Positions 6,289 to 12,511 of a stretch of DNA of 12,871 nucleotides are shown here, piece by piece. Each line of letters starts with the position of its first letter. The first letter of the stretch is position 1. Position numbers and translations under genes: made by a program. This stretch comes from Chloroflexota bacterium (GTDB lineage Bacteria > Chloroflexota > Anaerolineae > Anaerolineales > Villigracilaceae), in the NCBI GenBank assembly GCA_021823555.1, contig JAKANW010000029.1, positions 1 through 12,871 of the forward strand, read 5' to 3'. The notes under the pieces are model-generated. The model saw nothing but the letters and a program-made list of their open reading frames with translations, was not told the DNA's origin and made no database searches.

Positions 6289-7554
6289 TTATCTCTGGAC
6301 AGAGTGGCAGGTGTGGCAGTAGGCAGACGATTGGTCGGTCCCGTTTTGGGTACAGCGGCTGCCGATAACCGGCTTGAACGTAAACACCTGACCGGTGGCT
6401 TTGCCGACGAGCTGATAGGTTCCATTCGGAAGGATGCGCGTATTCCACAGCGGCTCGCCCTTTTCAGTGACCAGGATCGTATCGCCCGGCTTCAAATCCA
6501 CCACCGGGTTGAGCTGCGCCAGGCGGAAGGCGATATCGTTGGGGTCGGTCAATGTTTTGGTGAGCGGTAGTTCGGTGGGCGTGCCGTGACAGGTCTTGCA
6601 CTGGATGTATTGAATGTCGGGCATATTGGAATGGATGTCGCCATCGCCCATGGCTTCGGTGCGGGTGTGGCAATCGATGCAGTCCAACGTGTATTCACAT
6701 TTCGTGAACTGGGCGATGGGCTGGTAATAATCATGCAAGCGGTTAATGGGCCGGTCAGTGCGCTCGACAAAGGTCATCGTACGCAAGTCATAGTTGCCGC
6801 GGTTATGGCAGGTGTTGCACTGCGTGTATGGAATGGCCGTAGTCAGTTTGTGGACTTGCACCCTCACCCCCAACCCCTCTCCCGATGGGAGAGGGGTTGG
6901 GGTGAGGGGCGTATGGCAAGCCGCGCAGCCGGTCAGGCGCGCGTAGACCGCGCCGTCGCGCGGTTTGGCATTGAGGTGGCAGGTCAGGCAATTCTCGCCG
7001 AACTTTTGGATCATCGGGTTTTTGTCGCCGAACGGATCGAAGGCCAGCAGGGAAGCCACGCCAGTGGAGGTAGTGATGGCATCGTCGCTGACGGCATTGA
7101 TCCCATATCGCGCGGTCAGGTCGGGCTGCGCGCCGAACGTATAGCGGATGCTGGCAATCGCGCCGGCATAGGTGGATTGGATGCTGGTCATCACGCGCTG
7201 GATGTGGTTCTGGTTATCCGCTTTACTCCCGGAGTGGCAGTTGCTCCCGCCACACGAGGTTTCCACCACTGACAGGTCAGAGGGGTTCGCCCCGCCGCGC
7301 AGGCTGCTATGGGCAACATCGGCGTTCAGCGCCAGGCGTTCCCCGCCATGACAGATCACGCACCCGAAAGTTTTTACCGGGTGCGATGGGCTGATCTCCG
7401 GAACGTCCGCGTGACAGGTGAGGCAATATTCGGGTTGACCGGTGAGTGCAGGGATCAATTCAACTGGCTGTGGGGTACGCGCCTGCATCCACCAGGCCAG
7501 CAGGACCGTCACCAATAAGGCAGCCGAAGCAACGATAAGCAAGTTACGACGCAT
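6289..7554 (-). CDS. Membrane-anchored nine-haem cytochrome c
   Basis: A 421-residue cytochrome with an uncleaved-looking N-terminal anchor (about 4-22) and a periplasmic domain carrying nine haem c sites. Eight are C-x2-C-H, at C44, C65, C189, C210, C246, C292, C319 and C413; one is C-x4-C-H, at C101-H107. The family is not one I can name. It lies between cytochrome b (4-bp gap) and the Rieske gene (1-bp gap), so it is the likely electron acceptor in place of cytochrome c1 or f and may hand electrons to periplasmic reductases or an oxidase. Residues 217-231 (L-T-P-T-P-L-P-S-G-E-G-L-G-V-R) are encoded by a 48-bp palindromic repeat inserted in frame between the fifth and sixth haem sites. The start at 7554 has little Shine-Dalgarno sequence, so translation is probably coupled to cytochrome b. 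Confidence 0.88.
   Translation of the reverse strand: MRRNLLIVASAALLVTVLLAWWMQARTPQPVELIPALTGQPEYCLTCHADVPEISPSHPVKTFGCVICHGGERLALNADVAHSSLRGGANPSDLSVVETSCGGSNCHSGSKADNQNHIQRVMTSIQSTYAGAIASIRYTFGAQPDLTARYGINAVSDDAITTSTGVASLLAFDPFGDKNPMIQKFGENCLTCHLNAKPRDGAVYARLTGCAACHTPLTPTPLPSGEGLGVRVQVHKLTTAIPYTQCNTCHNRGNYDLRTMTFVERTDRPINRLHDYYQPIAQFTKCEYTLDCIDCHTRTEAMGDGDIHSNMPDIQYIQCKTCHGTPTELPLTKTLTDPNDIAFRLAQLNPVVDLKPGDTILVTEKGEPLWNTRILPNGTYQLVGKATGQVFTFKPVIGSRCTQNGTDQSSAYCHTCHSVQR
6861..6908. repeat. 48-bp palindromic dispersed element inside the cytochrome gene
   Basis: The left arm starts CCCTCACCCCCAACCCCTCT (6861-6880) and ends CCC at 6883. It pairs with the right arm GGGAGAGG...GGTGAGGG (6887-6908) across the 3-nt loop GAT, with one unpaired C. 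It resembles a well-known dispersed palindrome whose translations are peptides such as L-T-P-T-P-L-P (this gene's frame) and P-H-P-N-P-S-P (another minus-strand frame), both present here. Its 48-bp length keeps the reading frame. No obvious target-site duplication flanks it. In mRNA it would form a very stable hairpin. Confidence 0.8.
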
Positions 7555-7558
7555 GAGT

Positions 7559-8593
7559 TTAAGCGCTTGGAAGCAAAGAAAGCAGAGTCAGTAGGATCAC
7601 CAGCAAAGCAATCACAGCCAGGGCCATTTGCGCCAGCCGATTGGACTTGGGGAACCAGCTTCCCAGGTCGCTCTCCGCCGGTTTGGGGAAGACGTATGGG
7701 ATCAAGACCAGCAAGAGCAAGACAACCAGGGGCGCGACCACGCCCCAGAAGAACGGGTCGCCCCATTTGAGCATCTGCTGCACCCACAAGAAGAACCAGG
7801 GTGCACGCGCATCCCCTGAGACGTTGGTGATTTCCGTGATGGGGGGCGCGAGGGGAGCCGGAGAGAAAATCGCCAACAGGAGCAAGGCCGCTCCGCCGAA
7901 GAGCATGGCCAGCACTTCGCGGCGCGCCAACTCAGAGCGGTGGATGCGCTCATGGTCAGTGCGCAGGCTGGGGGGCGGAAGAGCGATCCCGCCATCGCGA
8001 CGCACATGGAAAGCATGCCAAAATACCAGGATTCCGGCGCCGATGGTCAATCCAAACAAATGCCAGGCATAGAAGCGCACCAGCGTCGCCATCCCCGGCT
8101 GAACTCCACCGATCAAAGCCATATAGAGCGGGTCCCCGGCCAAAGGGATGGTCTTGATCAGGTTCGTTCCCACCACCAGCGCCCACTGGATACCTTGATC
8201 CCAACGCAGGATGTAGCCGGTGAAATCCAGCAGGATGGCAAAGACAAACAGCGCCAGTCCCAGCAGATAATTGAAACGACGCGGCGGCAAGTAGGCCCCG
8301 GTGAAGACAATGCGCACAAGGTGAATTACCGAAACAACCAGGAGTAGTTGTGCAGCCCAAAAGTGCAGGTTACGCACCAGGCCACCAAAAGGCACAAGGT
8401 AGGTGAGGGTTTGGATCGAGAGAGCTGCCTCTGCCGGGGTGGGAACGTAATAGAACAATTCCAGTGCGCCGGTGATAACGAGAATGGCCATCAGGAATAC
8501 ACCCAATCCCCCGGCGCCGAGCGTATATCGAAATCGCGCCTGTTTGGCCGGGATGCTGGGAGGATGCAGGTGGTAAAAGAAGGATGGGCGCAT
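7559..8593 (-). CDS. Cytochrome b of a bc/b6f-type complex (fused b6-subunit IV type)
   Basis: A 344-residue di-haem membrane subunit that oxidises quinol at the Qo site and recycles an electron to the Qi side. Haem ligands are visible as H77/H91 and H178/H193. The 15-residue step of the second pair, together with T-L-V-R-F-Y-A-W-H and H-V-R-R-D-G-G, is b6-like rather than mitochondrial-like. A second part (about 225-344) corresponds to a subunit IV-like region with three hydrophobic segments, so both halves are fused in a shortened chain. The Qo motif P-E-W-Y is replaced by A-P-W-F (264-267), followed by the conserved F-L-W. It is the first gene of a unit continuing into the nine-haem cytochrome and Rieske genes. 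No ribosome binding site is seen; a TATAAT lies 7 nt before the ATG. Confidence 0.92.
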   Translation of the reverse strand: MRPSFFYHLHPPSIPAKQARFRYTLGAGGLGVFLMAILVITGALELFYYVPTPAEAALSIQTLTYLVPFGGLVRNLHFWAAQLLLVVSVIHLVRIVFTGAYLPPRRFNYLLGLALFVFAILLDFTGYILRWDQGIQWALVVGTNLIKTIPLAGDPLYMALIGGVQPGMATLVRFYAWHLFGLTIGAGILVFWHAFHVRRDGGIALPPPSLRTDHERIHRSELARREVLAMLFGGAALLLLAIFSPAPLAPPITEITNVSGDARAPWFFLWVQQMLKWGDPFFWGVVAPLVVLLLLVLIPYVFPKPAESDLGSWFPKSNRLAQMALAVIALLVILLTLLSLLPSA

Positions 8594-8600
8594 GGAGCGT

Positions 8601-8606
8601 ATTATA
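8601..8606 (-). promoter_or_regulatory. TATAAT -10 box abutting the cytochrome b ATG
   Basis: On the minus strand a perfect TATAAT ends 7 nt before the ATG at 8593, so the transcript would begin at or next to the start codon. It lies between the terminator of the preceding unit and cytochrome b, where a new promoter is expected. No good -35 box was found at 16-18 bp; the spacer runs into the T-tract of the terminator. Confidence 0.5.
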
Positions 8607-8617
8607 GTCGAGGCATG

Positions 8618-8648
8618 AAAAAACCGCCCCAGGCAGGAGCGGTTTTTC
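8618..8648 (-). terminator. Intrinsic, probably bidirectional terminator
   Basis: AAAAACCGC (8619-8627) and GCGGTTTTT (8639-8647) form a 9-bp stem around an 11-nt GC-rich loop. On the minus strand the hairpin ends in a run of six T, the classical Rho-independent layout. It begins 14 bp after the stop of the gamma-like cytochrome b gene. It marks the boundary between the molybdoenzyme unit and the cytochrome b/Rieske unit. Confidence 0.8.
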
Positions 8649-8661
8649 GGTTTTCTTTGTT

Positions 8662-9462
8662 TTAGTCCGCCGCAGCGCTTTCAGGGCCGGCCTGGGATTC
8701 GGCTTTGATCTTCTCGTTCACTTCGTCTTCCCAGTCCATTTCTTCCTGGACTTTCTCCCAATACCACTTGGCATGGTGCATCTTTGCATACCAGGCTGAA
8801 ACCTTGCCCGTGAACATGGAATAGAAGGCTTCCTTCTCTTCAGGGAAGATGGCGCCCATGTAAATGTGGATGAACAGCCAGGCTACGATCATGAACACAG
8901 ACAGGAAATGCACCGGCTGGGCGATCTGCTTGACGATGGGCGGGAACAAACTCTTGAACACCATAACCGGGCCGCTGACCATAATTCCCAGGGTGCCCAA
9001 CACCACAAAGTAACTGTATACCTTCTGCCCGGCGTTATAAGCATCCTGCGGGGGCAAAGGGACATCCTTTTTAAAGCCCAGCATTTGCAGCGGCTTGACC
9101 ATCAGCCATTGGATGTCATCCTTGTCAAGCAGCATCCGGTGGAACGCGAACGGGACGAAATATTTGCGGAAGCCCACAAAGACGTTGAACAGCAGGATAA
9201 AGATCCACACAAAGCCAATCGTGTAATGGAAGGTGATCAAGTTGGCGGTCCCGCCAAACATATTGCGGAACCATTCCTGCATCCAGATCGGGCTGACACC
9301 CAGGCGCGGCGATGCAATGATAGCGATGCCGGTCGGCAGGAGCATGAGCCACGAGAAAACATTGAACCAGTGGGTAATAATGTTGGCAACATTGTGTTTT
9401 TTGTATAGCTTGTTGCGCAAGCGGTTCTGTTCTGCGACAGGGACAGTCTTATGAGCGCTCAT
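8662..9462 (-). CDS. Formate dehydrogenase gamma-like cytochrome b (membrane subunit)
   Basis: A 266-residue quinone-interacting cytochrome b of the FdnI/FdoI (cytochrome b561-like) family. It shows four transmembrane segments (about 30-50, 76-97, 147-168, 184-206). Candidate haem ligands within or next to these are H31, H79, H185 and H199. Family signatures are H-W-F-N-V-F-S-W near the start, Y-N-A-G-Q-K before helix 3, and the H-I-Y-M-G-A helix end followed by F-T-G-K-V-S-x-x-Y-A-K-x-H-H. The acidic C-terminus (about 236-266) is not conserved in the family as I know it. The start at 9462 has GAGGAG overlapping the ferredoxin stop, with a 3-bp gap between the genes. It should link the iron-sulfur subunit to the menaquinone or ubiquinone pool. 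Confidence 0.88.
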   Translation of the reverse strand: MSAHKTVPVAEQNRLRNKLYKKHNVANIITHWFNVFSWLMLLPTGIAIIASPRLGVSPIWMQEWFRNMFGGTANLITFHYTIGFVWIFILLFNVFVGFRKYFVPFAFHRMLLDKDDIQWLMVKPLQMLGFKKDVPLPPQDAYNAGQKVYSYFVVLGTLGIMVSGPVMVFKSLFPPIVKQIAQPVHFLSVFMIVAWLFIHIYMGAIFPEEKEAFYSMFTGKVSAWYAKMHHAKWYWEKVQEEMDWEDEVNEKIKAESQAGPESAAAD

Positions 9463-9465
9463 GGT

Positions 9466-10254
9466 CTACTCCTCGAATTCCTTTTCACCGTGAATCAACT
9501 GCTTGCTGAAGAAGACCGCCTGAACGCCGAACGCGGCAGCTGCAGCCAGGCCGAGGCCCGGAATAAGCAGCTTCTTCCAAAGCTCTTCGGAAATCGTGTA
9601 TTCGGAGCTTTCCGGGAGCTTGCCTTCCATCTGGCCGAACTTATCCGTTGTTGTGATCTGGTTAAGCATCTCAGCCGGCGCGTTGACATAATAGATATTC
9701 GGTCCGGTGCTTGTGCCGTCCGGCCGCTTCGCATCCAAACGGAAAACCGATTTGGTATTCTTGAGCGCCACTGAAACGGTCGATTCGGGATCGTCGAGAT
9801 CACCAAACAAGCGTGAACCACCGACGCAGGTGGCCACACAGGCGGGCATCTGACCGATCTCCACGCGCTGGATGCAGCCGGTGCACTTGTCCACCACGCC
9901 GCGCTGTTCGTCAATGTAGCGCACATCGTAAGGGCAGGCTTCCACACAGAAGCCGCAGCCAATGCAGGCATCCTGATCCACCAGCACAAGGCCGTTATCC
10001 GGGTTCTTGTAGGTTGCGCCGCTGACGCATACTTCCGTGCAAGGCGGATTTTCGCAGTGCATACAGTTATAGGGGATGAAATGGCGGCTCATGTTGGGCC
10101 ATTCGCCCTGTACGCCCTGGTCATGCACCCAGATGCGGGTGTGATTATATGGAACGGTATTTTCAACGCTGCATGCCACCATACAGGCCCGGCAGTCAAT
10201 GCAGCGGGAGATGTCAATCACAAAACCATAACGTTTTTTGGTGTCGTTCGCCAT
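9466..10254 (-). CDS. Four-cluster ferredoxin subunit of a molybdoenzyme complex, with C-terminal anchor
   Basis: A 262-residue electron-transfer subunit of the FdnH/PsrB/DmsB type. Sixteen Cys in four groups fit four [4Fe-4S] clusters: C18/21/24/28, C64/67/72/76, C97/100/103/107 and C124/127/139/143. A hydrophobic segment near the C-terminus (about 229-250) resembles the single anchor helix of formate dehydrogenase beta subunits, more so than PsrB or DmsB, which lack it. There is no Tat signal, so it is presumably carried out with the Tat-bearing catalytic subunit. Its start at 10254 follows AGAAGG, 10 bp after the catalytic gene. It should pass electrons between the molybdenum subunit and the gamma-like cytochrome b. 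Confidence 0.93.
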   Translation of the reverse strand: MANDTKKRYGFVIDISRCIDCRACMVACSVENTVPYNHTRIWVHDQGVQGEWPNMSRHFIPYNCMHCENPPCTEVCVSGATYKNPDNGLVLVDQDACIGCGFCVEACPYDVRYIDEQRGVVDKCTGCIQRVEIGQMPACVATCVGGSRLFGDLDDPESTVSVALKNTKSVFRLDAKRPDGTSTGPNIYYVNAPAEMLNQITTTDKFGQMEGKLPESSEYTISEELWKKLLIPGLGLAAAAAFGVQAVFFSKQLIHGEKEFEE

Positions 10255-10264
10255 GCTGCACCTT

Positions 10265-12433
10265 CTACGCTTTCTTTACCGTTACAAAGGTCTGGCTGAG
10301 CGCCTGCGAGCCGCTGATCGGATCGGTATAGGTCACGTGCAGGACAGAATCGCTTGATCCAACACCATAGGCGACACGCAAGCCCTTGGAAAGATGCCCA
10401 TAGCCGGGAGTCATGTATACGCAATCCGGGCGGATCATAGGCGTGACCCAAACCGGGACATTGATCGTTCCGGCCTCGCTGGTAACTGTCACCGTATCCC
10501 AATCCCGGATGCTGCGCTGGGCGGCTGCATCCGGGTGCATCCAGATGCGCGGCGCGTCTTCGTACTTATGCAACAACTTGTTATTTTGCGTGCCGAACTG
10601 GGTATGCTGGCCGACCTTACCGGTAAGCAGATAGAACTCATCCTCCTTCGGCTGCGGTGGATCCTGCCATTCGGGCAGCGCTGTAAAACCTCCCTTTTCC
10701 AGGGTGGCGGAGTAAATTTCGATCTTGCCGCTGGGAGTATTCCAGGCAAATTCATCCTTGTCGCCAGCCGGTAATTCCGCGTAGCCGTGCATGGCGATGC
10801 CCTCCACGTTGGCGCCCAACGGCTTCAGCTGCTGGTTGATGTAATCCTTTTCGTCTGAATATTGGAAGAAGTTTCCAATGCCGAGGCGCGTGCCGAGTTC
10901 CTTGAATATCCATAAGGCAGACTTCGCTTCGCCCTGTGGTTCAATCACCGGTTGGCGCAGGAAGGCTTTGTCCCCCACCAGATTGAGCGGGTCATAGCGT
11001 TCGAGGTACGAAGCCTCAGGCAGGACAACATCCGAGAACCAGGCTGTGTCGTTCATAATAATGTCAATCGTGGTGATAAAGTCGAGCTTGCCGAACAGTT
11101 CCAGGGTCTTTTCGCGGTCAGGCAAGGCAAGCACCGGATTTTGACGCGAGATCAACCAACCATGAGGTTGATATGGATCACCTGCAAGGGCACCATCGCG
11201 CATTTCCTGGAAGATGCCCAGTTTGAGCGGCACGAACGGATATTTCCACGGCACGCCATCCAACCGCGGGGCGGTGATGCGCGGATAGGCAGGCTGCGGG
11301 ATGGAGCCGAGTCCACCTGCGCCTTCTCCTGCTGCCGGATGAAGGGTCGTTCCCCAATTTCCCATGATCGCATTCAGGATGGTAATGGCGCGCTGGGTCT
11401 GGAAAGAATTCAAGAAGTTGGAAGTGCGCCAGCCATTGTGAGCCAGGGCGCCGGAACCGGCTGCACCAAATTCGTGCGCGATGCGGGTGATGGTATCTGC
11501 CGGGATGCCGGTGATCTTTTCGGCCCAGGCCGGGGTGTAATTTGCCACCGCGGCAGTTAATTCTTCGAAACCAACGGTGTAGCTATCCACAAAGGATTTG
11601 TTGTACAGGCCTTCATTGACGATCACATTGATCAGCGCCAGGTGAAAAGCGCTGTCGGCGCCGGGCTTGATGGGAAGCCATTCGCCCACTTTCGAGGCCG
11701 TCTTGGTAAAGCGCGGATCAAGGTAAACGACCTTGGCCCCACTTGCAATGAGATCCATCAATGCAGACGTCTCGGAGGTCGAGATGGCTTCGGTCAGGTT
11801 GCGCCCGGTCAGGATCAGGTATTTGATATTGCCATAATCCCGCGCGGGTTCCTCCATGCCATAGGTCATGATGTTGGCAACGATCATGGCATTGAAGCAC
11901 AGCGAGCGCTGCGTGCCATAATTTGGCGAACCAAAACCGTACAGGATGTTCTCGAATACAGGCTGGGAGATGTTATGCGTGGACGAGAACAACATGGCTT
12001 CGGGGCCATATTTCTGCTTGATGTCCAGCATATTCCTGGCGACGATATCCAACGCTTCATTCCAGGACGCCCGCCGGAATTTGCCCTCGCCGCGTTTCCC
12101 CACCCGGATGAGCGGATACAACACACGGTCCGGATCGTAGGTGTTCATCAAGCCAGACTGGCCGCGTGCGCACAGCTTGCCGCGCGAGTTTGGATGTTCG
12201 GGATTACCTTCCAATTTGACAACTTTCCCGTTTTTGACCTTGGCTAACACACCACAACGCCAGACGCACATCTCGCACATGGTGGGAATGTAGCCATCGC
12301 CATTGGGGTCAATCAGGCCCGAATCGCGTGCAGCCTTTGCCACTTGGGGAGGGATGAAGGATCCCATTGCCACGGCCGTGGCTGCAACACCGCCGAGTTT
12401 GAGAAAGTCACGTCGTGAGAGCATATTCGTCAT
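10265..12433 (-). CDS. Molybdopterin oxidoreductase catalytic subunit (DMSO reductase family, PsrA/PhsA-like), Tat-exported
   Basis: A 722-residue catalytic subunit carrying a bis-pterin molybdenum or tungsten cofactor. It begins with a Tat signal, S-R-R-D-F-L-K-L-G-G (6-15), ending around A-K-A, so it works outside the cytoplasmic membrane. One [4Fe-4S] site is C53-x2-C56-x3-C60-x27-C88, followed by A-R-G-Q-S-G. C179 (R-S-L-C-F-N) is the likely metal ligand; it is Cys, not selenocysteine. The C-terminal molybdopterin dinucleotide-binding domain starts near L-L-T-G-K and includes G-T-Q-N-N and M-H-P-D-A-A. Size and layout are nearest to polysulfide/thiosulfate reductases, but the partners resemble formate dehydrogenase subunits, so substrate and direction are open. 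The YeeE/YedE gene upstream favours a sulfur compound. The start at 12433 has GGAG 6 nt upstream; a second ATG three codons later is possible. Confidence 0.9.
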   Translation of the reverse strand: MTNMLSRRDFLKLGGVAATAVAMGSFIPPQVAKAARDSGLIDPNGDGYIPTMCEMCVWRCGVLAKVKNGKVVKLEGNPEHPNSRGKLCARGQSGLMNTYDPDRVLYPLIRVGKRGEGKFRRASWNEALDIVARNMLDIKQKYGPEAMLFSSTHNISQPVFENILYGFGSPNYGTQRSLCFNAMIVANIMTYGMEEPARDYGNIKYLILTGRNLTEAISTSETSALMDLIASGAKVVYLDPRFTKTASKVGEWLPIKPGADSAFHLALINVIVNEGLYNKSFVDSYTVGFEELTAAVANYTPAWAEKITGIPADTITRIAHEFGAAGSGALAHNGWRTSNFLNSFQTQRAITILNAIMGNWGTTLHPAAGEGAGGLGSIPQPAYPRITAPRLDGVPWKYPFVPLKLGIFQEMRDGALAGDPYQPHGWLISRQNPVLALPDREKTLELFGKLDFITTIDIIMNDTAWFSDVVLPEASYLERYDPLNLVGDKAFLRQPVIEPQGEAKSALWIFKELGTRLGIGNFFQYSDEKDYINQQLKPLGANVEGIAMHGYAELPAGDKDEFAWNTPSGKIEIYSATLEKGGFTALPEWQDPPQPKEDEFYLLTGKVGQHTQFGTQNNKLLHKYEDAPRIWMHPDAAAQRSIRDWDTVTVTSEAGTINVPVWVTPMIRPDCVYMTPGYGHLSKGLRVAYGVGSSDSVLHVTYTDPISGSQALSQTFVTVKKA

Positions 12434-12442
12434 AGTTGACTC

Positions 12443-12508
12443 CAGTGTTCAGTGTTCGGATCCCAGCGTTCAGTTCTCACCGATAATTGGTTTCCGAACA
12501 CTGAGTAC
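12443..12508. repeat. Imperfect palindromic dispersed repeat before the molybdoenzyme gene
   Basis: CAGTGTTCAGTGTTCGG near 12443-12459 and CCGAACACTGA at 12494-12504 form a perfect 11-bp inverted repeat (TCAGTGTTCGG/CCGAACACTGA) separated by 34 bp. The iterated CAGTGTTCAG-like motifs are of a type common as dispersed repeats in environmental genomes. It fills most of the 78-bp gap between the YeeE/YedE stop and the molybdoenzyme start, ending just before its ribosome binding site. Its boundaries are approximate. Confidence 0.55.
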
Positions 12509-12511
12509 CGA

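Noticed and set aside
6288..6425. Longer N-terminus (start at 6425) for the Rieske protein
   Set aside because: It would overlap the end of the nine-haem cytochrome gene by more than 130 bp. The ATG at 6287 gives a Tat signal and a 1-bp gap to the upstream stop.
6861..6908. Palindrome as an intrinsic terminator
   Set aside because: It lies in the middle of an intact coding frame and has no T-tract on either strand; a dispersed repeat explains it better.
6586..7272. Plus-strand 228-codon frame opposite the nine-haem cytochrome
   Set aside because: Antisense shadow; the minus strand carries nine haem motifs in one frame.
8866..9408. Plus-strand 180-codon frame opposite the gamma-like cytochrome b
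   Set aside because: His/Gln/Asp-rich composition is what antisense of a membrane protein gives, and there are no motifs.
11719..12433. Possible selenocysteine in the molybdoenzyme catalytic subunit
   Set aside because: The frame has no internal TGA, and the likely metal ligand (C179) is encoded as Cys, so only the YeeE/YedE gene is a selenoprotein candidate here.
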